From positions 308,517 through 372,279 of the forward strand of contig JAENZI010000002.1 in NCBI GenBank assembly GCA_016841365.1: a stretch of DNA of 63,763 nucleotides. Reading direction: 5' to 3'. A program made the position numbers and the translations under genes. The notes below the pieces were generated by a model. That model was not told the DNA's origin, searched no databases, and was given only the letters and a program-made list of their open reading frames with translations. Every line of letters begins with the position of its first letter. Position 1 is the stretch's first letter. Positions 17,976 through 26,472 of the stretch are shown in pieces. The DNA comes from Anaerolineaceae bacterium (GTDB taxonomy: Bacteria > Chloroflexota > Anaerolineae > Anaerolineales > Anaerolineaceae).

Positions 17976-18478
17976 GAGTTTTGTGCTTGTGATACGAGCG
18001 AGTTAAAGGATTGGTGGTGGATGTGGCAGATGGCAACCGCCAGTGCGTCGGCTGCGTCATCAGGTTTAGGCACTTCATCCAGGTGCAGCAAAGTTTGAAC
18101 CATCAGTTGAACTTGTTTTTTACCGGCATTGCCATAGCCGCTTACCGTTTGTTTGATCTCGTTGGGTGTATATTCATGCACCGGCAGGTGTGCTTGTGCT
18201 AAGGCAAGCATCGCCACACCCCGTGCCTGACCCACAGCGATCGCGGTTTTTACATTCTTTTGGAAAAATAATTTTTCTACCGCGCTGGTTTCGGGCTCAT
18301 GGCGAGCGATCAGGTCGGTCAGTGCCGCGTAAAGAACCTTCAGACGTTCTGCGTCTGACAACCCCGTTTTGGTGGTGATCACGCCATAATCGATGCATTC
18401 ATAATCGGTGCGGTTATGAGATTCGATCAATCCATAACCTGTGATGGCGATCCCAGGGTCAATGCCCAAAACAAGCAT
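17972..18478 (-). CDS. ruvC: Holliday junction resolvase RuvC
   Basis: 168 residues. RuvC cuts Holliday junctions symmetrically with an RNase H-type fold. The four acidic catalytic residues can be placed at Asp7 (LGIDPG), Glu68 (VEKLFF), Asp141 and Asp144 (DDAADALAVA). Length is normal for the family. It follows yebC by 5 nt and overlaps the TrmH-family gene by 4 nt. The yebC-ruvC-ruvA order is common in bacteria; here a methyltransferase sits between ruvC and ruvA. Confidence 0.96.
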   Translation of the reverse strand: MLVLGIDPGIAITGYGLIESHNRTDYECIDYGVITTKTGLSDAERLKVLYAALTDLIARHEPETSAVEKLFFQKNVKTAIAVGQARGVAMLALAQAHLPVHEYTPNEIKQTVSGYGNAGKKQVQLMVQTLLHLDEVPKPDDAADALAVAICHIHHQSFNSLVSQAQNS

Positions 18479-18483
18479 TTTTT

Positions 18484-19239
18484 CTAGCTGTTTTCCATGG
18501 CCTGGACGGCTTCTTCAGTGATATCTAAATTGGAAAAGATGTTTTGAACATCATCCAGCTCTTCCAGCGTCTCGATCGCTTTCATGACTTTGACGGTTTT
18601 TTCGACATCCAGCGAGAGCTCTTGTTTTGGTAAGAATCGAATACCCGAGTCCTCTGGTTTGATGTGTGCTTTGGAAAGCGCATCAGCGATGGTTTTAAAA
18701 CTGTTTGGTTTACCAAAAATTTCGATCAAATCATCTTCCATCTGGATATCATCCGCGCCGCCCTCAAGGGCGATTTCGAATACCGTGTCAAAATCATTGC
18801 CGTCGGTAGGAATCGCAAAATAAGCCATCCGGTCGAATTGCCAGCTGACGGAACCGGGATCACCCATTCCGCCGCCTGCCTTTGAGAGGATGTGCCTGAG
18901 TTCTGCGACTGTGCGATTGCGGTTTTCGGTGACGCATTCGATCATCAGTGCCACGCCGCTTGTTGCGTAGCCTTCGTACAAAATCTCTTCAAAATCGGCG
19001 CCTTCTTTATCTTCACCGGTGCCGCGTTTGATAGCACGATCGATGCTGTCTTTGGGCATATTGGCTGCTTTGGCTTTGTCAATTGCCAGCCCGAGACGAA
19101 CGTTAAGATCGGGGTCGCCGCCGGCTTCACGTGCTGCGATCACGATTTCGCGTGCCAGGCGGGTGAAGATCTTTCCTTTTTTGGCATCTGCAGCGCCTTT
19201 TTTACGTTTAATGGTTGCCCAGTGCGAATGTCCTGACAT
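18484..19239 (-). CDS. yebC: YebC/PmpR family protein
   Basis: 251 residues. It starts with the hallmark MSGHSHWATIKRKKGAADAK and carries the family's three-domain pattern (YEGYATSGVALMIE, GSVSWQFDRMAYF). YebC-family proteins are reported as transcription regulators and, more recently, as factors that help ribosomes through difficult motifs such as prolines; which applies here cannot be told. AAGGAG lies 6-7 nt before the ATG. It heads the ruvC-trmH-ruvA run. Confidence 0.95.
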   Translation of the reverse strand: MSGHSHWATIKRKKGAADAKKGKIFTRLAREIVIAAREAGGDPDLNVRLGLAIDKAKAANMPKDSIDRAIKRGTGEDKEGADFEEILYEGYATSGVALMIECVTENRNRTVAELRHILSKAGGGMGDPGSVSWQFDRMAYFAIPTDGNDFDTVFEIALEGGADDIQMEDDLIEIFGKPNSFKTIADALSKAHIKPEDSGIRFLPKQELSLDVEKTVKVMKAIETLEELDDVQNIFSNLDITEEAVQAMENS

Positions 19240-19381
19240 ATAAATCTCCTTGTCAATCAGGTTTTAGTGTTACTTGTAATCGTGTATGGATTATACCATT
19301 TTAGTGGAGGTTTCAGTGTATTTGTTATACCTAAATCGAAATAAAAGGGAAGTTTTTAATCTTTATTGAATCGTCAATTTC

Positions 19382-20626
19382 CTAAAGATCATCGTTTTGG
19401 GCACGTTTCCGCTCGAGCCGATTCATCCGATGATTGAAGCTCTCCTGCCAGCGATGATATTCATAGGCCGGCAGATGCTGGGAATTGAGGACGTCGAGGG
19501 CTTTTTGGGTCCAGTGGTGCGCGGCTGACAGGTCTTTTTCCCGATGTTCATAATATTTAGCCAGTTCCTCAAAGGCATATAACGCATGATTTTCAGCAGC
19601 GATCTCCCACAGGGCAATCGCCGATTCCAAGTCCGATTTTCTTTTGAGGAGAAAGGAATACCTCTCCAGCGTATCCCAGTAAAGATCCTCACGCAGGTCC
19701 TGTTCGAGTGCCTTCTGATAGAGGGCTTCGGCCTGTGAGATCTCGTCCATGGATTCGAAGAACCGGGCCAGTGCGACCACATCTTCGCCGTATTGGATGC
19801 TGTCTGAATACGGATCGTGCAGCAAGTAAGCCATATGGCTGAAGAGACCTGCCAGACTGAGGATGTCGATGGCGTTGTGGTAAAAAATACCCCCCAGCGG
19901 GCGGGCATCCTGGGTTTTCAGATATTCGAAGTACATCTCTGGGATCAGATAACCAGGCACCTCTTCATTTCCCCGTTGAACGCCGAGAATCTGGTTTTCC
20001 ACATTCCCTAAGGTACGGCTTTCAAGCCTGATCCGCCATAATCGACGGGCAAGCGGCAGCAGGTCGAAGTGGTCGATTTCGGTAAAAGGGCTGGTCATCC
20101 CCATCAGTGTGTAGCGTGTGTTGAGCAGCGGGATATCGAAGGATTTTCCATTATAGGTGACAACAGCTTTCATCCCATCCATAAACTCACTCAGGCCCGC
20201 TAAGAGGGCAGGCTCTTCACCCGGATGGCGCATGAAGAACTGCGCCAGATGGAAGCCATCCTCCGTGAACCTGCCTAATCCCACCTCAAAGGCATAGGTG
20301 CCTGTCCCGCCGGCTAATCCGCTGGTTTCAGTATCCAGGAAGATGAAGTCCTTGAGGTCTGAACGTGAAAGCGCGTTGGCATTTGCCCAGCGGCAGAGGG
20401 TTGCAATTGGTTTGGATGGAAAGAGCGGTTTGCTGCCGTGGATGTGGCTGTTCGAATAAAATTCTTCGTGGCAGAATACCTGGCCATAAATCACATCCCA
20501 GAATTTGCCTTCAACGACCTTTTCGATGGGGTGCCCTTTAGTGCCGCGTTTTTGCAGACGCTTGTCTTTGCCCATCTGCACGCCGAGGGCTTTTAATTGT
20601 TCAGAAAGTGAATGCCAATCAGTCAT
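19382..20626 (-). CDS. mrfB: MrfB/YprB-like 3'-5' exonuclease with TPR-like tail
   Basis: 414 residues. An RNase H-like DEDD nuclease domain occupies about 85-270: FLDTETSGLAGGTGT (Asp and Glu of ExoI), YNGKSFDIPLL (ExoII) and YHNAIDILSL (ExoIII). The C-terminal third is helical, with TPR-like repeats (EALYQKALEQDLREDLYW). In Bacillus subtilis YprB (MrfB) is the exonuclease partner of helicase YprA (MrfA) in a mitomycin-repair excision pathway. Here its ATG overlaps the stop of the mrfA-like gene by 8 nt, which supports the same partnership. The symbol is assigned by homology and context. Confidence 0.85.
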   Translation of the reverse strand: MTDWHSLSEQLKALGVQMGKDKRLQKRGTKGHPIEKVVEGKFWDVIYGQVFCHEEFYSNSHIHGSKPLFPSKPIATLCRWANANALSRSDLKDFIFLDTETSGLAGGTGTYAFEVGLGRFTEDGFHLAQFFMRHPGEEPALLAGLSEFMDGMKAVVTYNGKSFDIPLLNTRYTLMGMTSPFTEIDHFDLLPLARRLWRIRLESRTLGNVENQILGVQRGNEEVPGYLIPEMYFEYLKTQDARPLGGIFYHNAIDILSLAGLFSHMAYLLHDPYSDSIQYGEDVVALARFFESMDEISQAEALYQKALEQDLREDLYWDTLERYSFLLKRKSDLESAIALWEIAAENHALYAFEELAKYYEHREKDLSAAHHWTQKALDVLNSQHLPAYEYHRWQESFNHRMNRLERKRAQNDDL

Positions 20627-23141
20627 AACCGATCAACGCCTTTAATATCGCCAGGGTTTCTGCTTTACCGCCAGAGCCCTCTTCACCGATTGGGCCAACA
20701 CAGGAGGGACAGCCGTCTTCGCATTCGCACTGTGCCACGGTTTCATAAGCCTGGTGTAAGAGCTCATCATGTAATTCGTATAGGTTTTCAGAGAGTCCCA
20801 ATCCGCCAGGGATATTGTCATACAAGACCACTGTTGGCTGACCATCCCCCAGGGTTGAATTTGGATCGTAATGGACATCAATATCTTCTCCGTCGCACAT
20901 CAGCAATAAGGGGGCAAGGCTGTGACAGACATAACTGAACCCTGCCATCCCGCTGCGAATGCGCACGGAAGTCTCTGCCTGGCGGTGACAGGAGGGACAG
21001 AGGGTGATCAGGTTCTGTAGTTGATTGGCGGCTTCACGAGTCTCGAAACTGCGGAAGGGTTTGATGTGATGGACGTGAAGCGGACGTCCAGAACCTGGAG
21101 CACCGCACACCTGGCAGCGGTTGCCATCACGATTGAGAACCTTTTGCCGTATTTTATCCCAATCCGGACCGTATTCATTAGGGCTGCCCTGCCACATCAT
21201 CTGTTCTTTGAGTTTAGTGACCGTTGGATCGTCCAGCGAAATCCAGTAACCGACGGTGTTCAGGTGTGTCGGTGGTAGGTCTATATCTCCGCCGCCTAAA
21301 AACTCGTGCGTAAACCAGCGGATCTTGCGGTAGCTGACCACTTTGGAGGTGACCAATATATCCCCAAGCGTTTTAACTGCCCCTGTGACCGCTTCCTGTT
21401 TGAGGAGTGTTTTTTCTTCGACCTGGGTCTCTTTATTGGCCTGGGTGTAATAATCAATGGCAACCTGGCGAAGATAGGCTGCGCCAGCGTCAAGGTCCAG
21501 TTCTTCAACCAAATAAGAGATGCCCTCATGCAGGTAAACCGCCTCCGGGTGCACCATCCAATAGGCGCTATTCAGGTCAACCTGGCCAATGGTTTCATTT
21601 TTATAAGTCCCTTTGACGATCAGGGTGACATTGTCTGGCGTGACATTCCTGAGTGAGATGGCTGCGGCAGGATATTGATCCGCCATCCAAAAATAACGTT
21701 CACCCTGTTGATGCAATTCGCCGTTTTGCGCCAAGAGATCGAGAATTGCCCGCAATTGATCCGCTGGGATGGCACCAAAACCCTCATTGGGCTGGAAGGG
21801 CAGTTCAAAGGCAGCGCTGCGGATATGCTGGAGGAGGATCAACAGGTTGTTGGGTGCGATCAGGGCGCGTTCGGGCGAACGATCAAAAAAATAATCTGGA
21901 TGCTTTGCCAGGTATTGGTCCATGGCATTTGGCGCTGTGACCAGCACTGACAGCGAAGGCGTCAGCTTGCGGCCTGCCCGGCCGGCTTGCTGCCGGGTTG
22001 CGGCGATACTGCCCGGGTAGCCAATTAACACTGCCGCATCCATGCCGCCGATGTCAATGCCCAGTTCAAGGGCTGAAGTGGCGACAACGCCTTTGACTTC
22101 GCCGCGCCGCAGACCTTCTTCAATGGCACGTCTTTCCTTGGGAAGATAGCCGCTACGGTAACCGCGCACCTGGTTAGGACTTTCAACCGATTCACGTTGG
22201 CGCAAATAGGTCAGCAGGAGCTCAATCGTGCGGCGGGTACGACCGAAAACGATCGTCTGGATATTTTCGTCGAGCAATTCTCCCGCTAATTGTGTGCCTT
22301 CCAGTAGAGAGCTCTGACGGATGCCCAATTTTTTATCGACAAAGGGCGGGTTATAGATCAGAAAATGCTGCTCACCATGGGGTGAGCCGTCGCGTTCAAC
22401 CACCTGCACCGGTTTTTCAATTAGGCGCTCTGCCAGTTCTTGCGGGTTGGCAATGGTTGCAGAGGTGAGGATGAATTGCGGTTGGCTGCCATAAAAGCGC
22501 GTGATGCGCTTCAATCTGCGGATCACATTTGCCACATGAGAGCCGAACACACCGCGGTAGGCGTGCATCTCATCAATCACGACAAAGCGCAAAGCGGTGA
22601 AGAAGTCTTTCCACACTGTGTGATGGGGCAGGATGCCGGTGTGCAGCATGTCTGGATTGGTTAAGATGATCGAGGACTTCGTACGCAGGTTGGCGCGCAT
22701 GTGCTGGGGAGTATCGCCATCATAAATATGGGCATTGTTGATGTCCGGACGTTCGATCAAATTGAGCATCTCATGCAAGTTTGCCAGTTGATCCTGTGCC
22801 AATGCCTTGGTAGGGAATAAATACAGGGCTTTTGTCTGCGGTTGTTTGATCAGAGCGTCGATCACTGGCAAGTTGTAGCACAAGGTCTTTCCGCTGGCAG
22901 TACCCGAAACCACGGCAACATTGTGCCCATCCCTGATTTTGTCGTAGGCAAGGGCTTGATGGACATAAAGCGAATGAATACCAACCTGATCCAGATTTTT
23001 TCTAAACAGGGGTGAGAGATCGTCAGGAAACGGCGCAGTATCAGCAGGTTTGGGTGCCAGCACACGCCATTCTACGACGTTTTCGGCGATGGTTGGATGG
23101 CTGCGCCAGCGGCTCAGGATGGTTTTAACTTTATCACTCAT
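20619..23141 (-). CDS. mrfA: MrfA/YprA-like DEAD/DEAH-box helicase with inserted HNH domain
   Basis: 840 residues, superfamily 2 helicase. Walker A is SGTASGKT (79-86), motif II DEMH, motif III SAT (ILTSATIANP), motif VI QQAGRAGRK. The C-terminus is the DUF1998 domain with the cysteine cluster CECEDGCPSC. Between the helicase core and DUF1998, at about residues 660-725, lies an HNH domain: CxxC (QVCG), VHHIKPF, and a second pair CPSCH. B. subtilis MrfA, as I know it, lacks this and is about 90 residues shorter. HNH domains cut DNA, so the protein may combine unwinding with incision. It overlaps the exonuclease gene. The ribosome binding site is weak. Confidence 0.9.
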   Translation of the reverse strand: MSDKVKTILSRWRSHPTIAENVVEWRVLAPKPADTAPFPDDLSPLFRKNLDQVGIHSLYVHQALAYDKIRDGHNVAVVSGTASGKTLCYNLPVIDALIKQPQTKALYLFPTKALAQDQLANLHEMLNLIERPDINNAHIYDGDTPQHMRANLRTKSSIILTNPDMLHTGILPHHTVWKDFFTALRFVVIDEMHAYRGVFGSHVANVIRRLKRITRFYGSQPQFILTSATIANPQELAERLIEKPVQVVERDGSPHGEQHFLIYNPPFVDKKLGIRQSSLLEGTQLAGELLDENIQTIVFGRTRRTIELLLTYLRQRESVESPNQVRGYRSGYLPKERRAIEEGLRRGEVKGVVATSALELGIDIGGMDAAVLIGYPGSIAATRQQAGRAGRKLTPSLSVLVTAPNAMDQYLAKHPDYFFDRSPERALIAPNNLLILLQHIRSAAFELPFQPNEGFGAIPADQLRAILDLLAQNGELHQQGERYFWMADQYPAAAISLRNVTPDNVTLIVKGTYKNETIGQVDLNSAYWMVHPEAVYLHEGISYLVEELDLDAGAAYLRQVAIDYYTQANKETQVEEKTLLKQEAVTGAVKTLGDILVTSKVVSYRKIRWFTHEFLGGGDIDLPPTHLNTVGYWISLDDPTVTKLKEQMMWQGSPNEYGPDWDKIRQKVLNRDGNRCQVCGAPGSGRPLHVHHIKPFRSFETREAANQLQNLITLCPSCHRQAETSVRIRSGMAGFSYVCHSLAPLLLMCDGEDIDVHYDPNSTLGDGQPTVVLYDNIPGGLGLSENLYELHDELLHQAYETVAQCECEDGCPSCVGPIGEEGSGGKAETLAILKALIGYD

Positions 23142-23306
23142 AAAATTCTTCGAATATTTGTTTTATTAATCATAATCGTTTTCTGATGATGATGCAATAT
23201 TTTTAGTCTGACCGGGGTTGGATTCAGACACATTGAAAATTGTTCTTGATAAAATTAGCGGTTATACTTGGATTTATCAGGTCAATTTATACGGTGGAGT
23301 GCATAA

Positions 23307-24632
23307 ATGCAAAAGAAGGCAACGGGTAGAAGATGGGTTTTTGTTATGATCCTATTCTTCTTCCTTGTGTTTCACCAACTCGACATTAACTTGCTGGATA
23401 GAATGGATACTCAAATTCGCGAGACTTTGCGAGCCAGCAATATTTGGCTTGATCCATTCTTCCCGTTAGGGTTAATCATCACAATCGTCTCATTTATTGT
23501 GTGGGGTTATTTGTATGATCGGCAGAGCCGCCGTGTGTTGATCTCATTGTCTTCACTCTTGTGGGGGATCTCGTCGTGGCTGATGGCGATCTCGCCGACA
23601 TCAGGAACATTTATTGTGTCGAACGTCTTAGGTGGTGCAGACAATGCCAGTTATTCGGGGATTTATTCACTGGTTGGCGATCATTTTGGACCACGGAATC
23701 GCGGGAAAATTCTGGGTCTATTTCATTTGACGCAACCTTTGGCTTTTTTCCTTTCCATTCTCATTTCTAATGTAAATGATGGTGGGATTTTTTGGCGCTG
23801 GCTGTTTTTATTTTCAGGCGGGATCGGGATCTTGTTTGTCTTTTTGATATATTCTAGTATCAAGGACCCAAAACGAGGTGCAAGCGAACCCGCATTGGCC
23901 AAGATCAAGTTGATGGGGGTATATCAACTAGACCGGGAATTGGCATTTGAGGAGATGAAGCGGCCGAGTTTGTTATTGATCTTTGCCATTGGATTATTTG
24001 GGATCATGCCATGGTCTGTGTTGATCGCTTACATATTTCCATTTTTAAGAGATAGCTGTAATTGCCAGGTAGGGGTAATTTACATGGATCTCATTCCTGC
24101 CCTGATCGCGATTGCACTGGGGTATCCATTGGGCGGGTTGTTCGGCGACATGATTTTCAGATTTAAACGCAATGGCCGGATATGGATCAGCCTGCTGGGG
24201 ACGCTGATCCCACCCATTTGTCTTTACTTTGCGTTCCAGAGAGCTGGGAGTCACGACCTTCAATTTGGAGCGATGATCATCGGCATGAGCTTTTTTTTGG
24301 CGTTTGTTTGGCCGAATGTACTTGCGACGATTATGGATATCTCCCTGCCAGAAGTCAGATCTACAGCGATTTCTGTGGTGTTGCTGCTTCAAGCTTTAGG
24401 TGCATTGATTGGACCCATGTTGGTCTCAAGGATCCAGGGTTTTTCTGGTCTGGGGAACGCCATTTTATTTGTATGTATTGGGGGATGGGGGATGTGTTTC
24501 TTAATGCACCTGGTTTTAATGGTCACGCTGCCAAAAGACATTGAGGCGTTGAGGCAGCATCTTGCTTACCGCAGCCAACTTGAATCGCGTTTAGAGCGCC
24601 AGCAAGGCACGACGACCCCTAAAAAAGCCTAA
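23307..24632 (+). CDS. MFS transporter
   Basis: 441 residues with about 12 hydrophobic helices. The loop GYLYDRQSRRVLISLSSL (about residues 72-89) between helices 2 and 3 matches the MFS GxxxDrxgRR signature. The pattern DNASYSGIYSLVGDHFGPRNRGKILG resembles the metabolite:H+ symporter / spinster-type subfamily (residues about 112-137). GGTGGAG precedes the ATG. It is divergent from the mrfA-like gene, sharing a 165-nt intergenic region. The substrate is unknown. A short sequence rich in Lys ends the protein. No terminator is evident before the convergent SDR gene. Confidence 0.88.
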   Translation: MQKKATGRRWVFVMILFFFLVFHQLDINLLDRMDTQIRETLRASNIWLDPFFPLGLIITIVSFIVWGYLYDRQSRRVLISLSSLLWGISSWLMAISPTSGTFIVSNVLGGADNASYSGIYSLVGDHFGPRNRGKILGLFHLTQPLAFFLSILISNVNDGGIFWRWLFLFSGGIGILFVFLIYSSIKDPKRGASEPALAKIKLMGVYQLDRELAFEEMKRPSLLLIFAIGLFGIMPWSVLIAYIFPFLRDSCNCQVGVIYMDLIPALIAIALGYPLGGLFGDMIFRFKRNGRIWISLLGTLIPPICLYFAFQRAGSHDLQFGAMIIGMSFFLAFVWPNVLATIMDISLPEVRSTAISVVLLLQALGALIGPMLVSRIQGFSGLGNAILFVCIGGWGMCFLMHLVLMVTLPKDIEALRQHLAYRSQLESRLERQQGTTTPKKA

Positions 24633-24684
24633 AAAAATCCTGGTTGTGATATCTAAATTCGTTGGATAGATCTAATATTTTTAA

Positions 24685-25500
24685 TTATTTATTCTTTTGG
24701 GCGCGGCGAACCATCCAATCCATGATCGGATAGGTGAGGTTGCCGAGCAAACCGACGAGCCGATAGAAAAGCTTGCCTTCAAAACCTGGCAAGATGACAT
24801 ATTTATTCTTCTTCAGTCCGAATAGAATTGAATCGGCAACTTGATCAGCCGTTAATGTTTTGGTGCTGCCTGCGATGGCTTTGGTCTCTTCAGGCTTGAG
24901 CGGTTCCTCAAATTCAAGCTGGGGGGTTTGGGTATCTGGTGGGAAAACGATGGCAATTTTTATCCCGTGGGGTTTCATTTCTGCACGCAGCACATCACTC
25001 AACCCGCGTACAGCGTATTTTGAGGCGCTGTAACCCGAATAACCAAAGACGCCCACAAACCCGGCTTGAGAGCAAATGTTGACAATTGTGCCTGAGCCGC
25101 GTTCGATCATCATGGGGATCAGGCAATAAATCACATGCAGGGTACCAAAGTAGTTGACATCCATCAGCCAGTGGAAGGTCTCAAGTTCAAGGTTCTGAAA
25201 GTAATCCGGGTAGGTGACGCCTGCGGAATTGATCACCAGGTCAGGAACCCCTCGTTTCTGGGTCCATTCTTTCAATGTTTGAGATAGGTCTTCATAATTC
25301 GTAACGTCACAGGAAAGCGCTTCGATGTGCTGCTCTTCACTGATGATGTGGTGTGAAATTTGTTGAATGCCGATTTTGAGTTTTTCTTGATCGCGCGCCA
25401 GCAGGCAGACATTGTAGCCTTCTCGCGCCAGGGCCTTTCCGAGCGCTAAACCGATGCCGCTCGAGCCCCCGGTGATCAGTGCAAGTTGATGATTTTCCAT
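24685..25500 (-). CDS. Short-chain dehydrogenase resembling 3-ketodihydrosphingosine reductase
   Basis: 271 residues from the ATG at 25500; a GTG five codons upstream is possible. The SDR motifs are TGGSSGIG (NADP binding), NSAG, the catalytic Ser, and YSASKYA (Tyr and Lys). After it comes VFPPDTQTPQLE and KPEETKAI, very like the PPDTDTP...KPxET segment of eukaryotic KDSR, which reduces 3-ketosphinganine in sphingolipid synthesis. A hydrophobic patch near the C-terminus and a basic tail also fit KDSR. No serine palmitoyltransferase gene is near, so function remains inferred. Translation is probably coupled to the FmdB-like gene, whose stop is 1 nt upstream. Confidence 0.85.
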   Translation of the reverse strand: MENHQLALITGGSSGIGLALGKALAREGYNVCLLARDQEKLKIGIQQISHHIISEEQHIEALSCDVTNYEDLSQTLKEWTQKRGVPDLVINSAGVTYPDYFQNLELETFHWLMDVNYFGTLHVIYCLIPMMIERGSGTIVNICSQAGFVGVFGYSGYSASKYAVRGLSDVLRAEMKPHGIKIAIVFPPDTQTPQLEFEEPLKPEETKAIAGSTKTLTADQVADSILFGLKKNKYVILPGFEGKLFYRLVGLLGNLTYPIMDWMVRRAQKNK

Positions 25501-25501
25501 G

Positions 25502-25726
25502 TTAGTGATGTCCACAAGCGCTGCACGAACCGCCAGAACAAGAACTGCATCCGCCGCTGCTGGTGATTAGCCGTCCTGCACTTGAGGCATTGAACAGGGA
25601 GATCTTGCGTATGACATGCGCCCCCTGGCAGTGTGTACACACGAGGTTATGGTCCGCATCCTGAAATTTTCGGATCAGCTCAAAATCTGTTTGGCAGTCC
25701 TGGCAATGGTATTCGTAGATTGGCAT
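25502..25726 (-). CDS. FmdB family zinc-ribbon protein
   Basis: 74 residues. It starts MPIYEYHCQDC, the FmdB/CxxC-CxxC regulatory protein signature, with the second pair in CTHC. The C-terminus is rich in Gly, Ser and Cys (SSCSGGSCSACGHH), as often in this family. I chose the ATG at 25726 because the family start is there; a longer reading from 25756 adds a non-conserved extension. The function of the family is poorly known; it probably binds zinc. It precedes the SDR gene by 1 nt. Confidence 0.85.
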   Translation of the reverse strand: MPIYEYHCQDCQTDFELIRKFQDADHNLVCTHCQGAHVIRKISLFNASSAGRLITSSGGCSSCSGGSCSACGHH

Positions 25727-25814
25727 ATGAACCCTGCTTGATTGAAGAATGAACACTAAGATTTTATATTATCCCACGCGATTTGTCTAATTATCTTTCC
25801 AAAAAGCATTCCAT

Positions 25815-26309
25815 TTAGCGGATGATTTTGCTGAAGGCATGGGCTGCTAATCCTGCGATTGGCGGGAAAATGAAGGTGATTGCGTAACGAGTAAAGGCTG
25901 CTTTGGGGCTGATCAGGGCGATTTCAACTGGCAATCGCGAGACAGACCATAAACTCCATGCGCTGATAAATCCCACCATCGCACCGAGGCCTGCGCCAGC
26001 TTGATATAACCCGCCCGCGATAGGAAATACCGCATAAGGCGATCCCGGGATCAATCCGCCTGCGACACACCCAATAAAAATCCCTTTAATGCCTGCCTGG
26101 TTCCCGAGCCACCTGGCGATCATCTCTTTGGGGATTAATACCTGGACGAGACCAGCGATTAAGAAGCTAGCCAGCAGAAGTGCAAGGTTGTTCCAGATGG
26201 TTGAACCTGCCAGCTTGACACCCTGGATTGCCAGGGATTTATCACGAAAGATGGCATACACCAATAAGATCAGGCTGATGATGACAAGAACCCAAGTGGA
26301 TAAATCCAT
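25815..26309 (-). CDS. Half-length permease-like membrane protein (PF03773-like)
   Basis: 164 residues with about five hydrophobic helices. The segments LVQVLIPKEMIARWLG and GCVAGGLIPGSPYAVFPIAG resemble the repeat unit of the permease family that includes ArsP/YraQ, whose full-length members are about 300 residues. Only one half is present here. The start at 26309 is supported by AGGAG with 7-nt spacing; the in-frame start at 26336 is not. It may work as a dimer. No second half is found nearby, nor a frameshift remnant. Substrate unknown. Confidence 0.6.
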   Translation of the reverse strand: MDLSTWVLVIISLILLVYAIFRDKSLAIQGVKLAGSTIWNNLALLLASFLIAGLVQVLIPKEMIARWLGNQAGIKGIFIGCVAGGLIPGSPYAVFPIAGGLYQAGAGLGAMVGFISAWSLWSVSRLPVEIALISPKAAFTRYAITFIFPPIAGLAAHAFSKIIR

Positions 26310-26401
26310 TTTTGTGCTCCTTTTTTGATTTTTCATGTCGCAAATTGCTCCTGAAGCATGTGAGATATTTTTTTGTATTCGTTGTGCGCTGGTTTTGAAA
26401 A

Positions 26402-26440
26402 ATGAGCCCAGAATCTTGAAACGACAAGGTCGGGGCTCAT
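26402..26440 (-). terminator. Terminator after the threonine-dehydrogenase-like gene
   Basis: On the minus strand ATGAGCCC (26440-26433) pairs with GGGCTCAT (26409-26402), with a 23-nt loop, and TTTTTC follows directly. It lies 33 nt beyond the stop of the SDR gene at 26473. Confidence 0.65.
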
Positions 26441-26472
26441 CAATGAAAGGCTTGCCTGAAAGGATTATCTGA

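Noticed and set aside
24633-24684. Terminator between the MFS gene and the SDR gene
   Set aside because: Only a weak imperfect pairing is present, without a proper stem and T-run.
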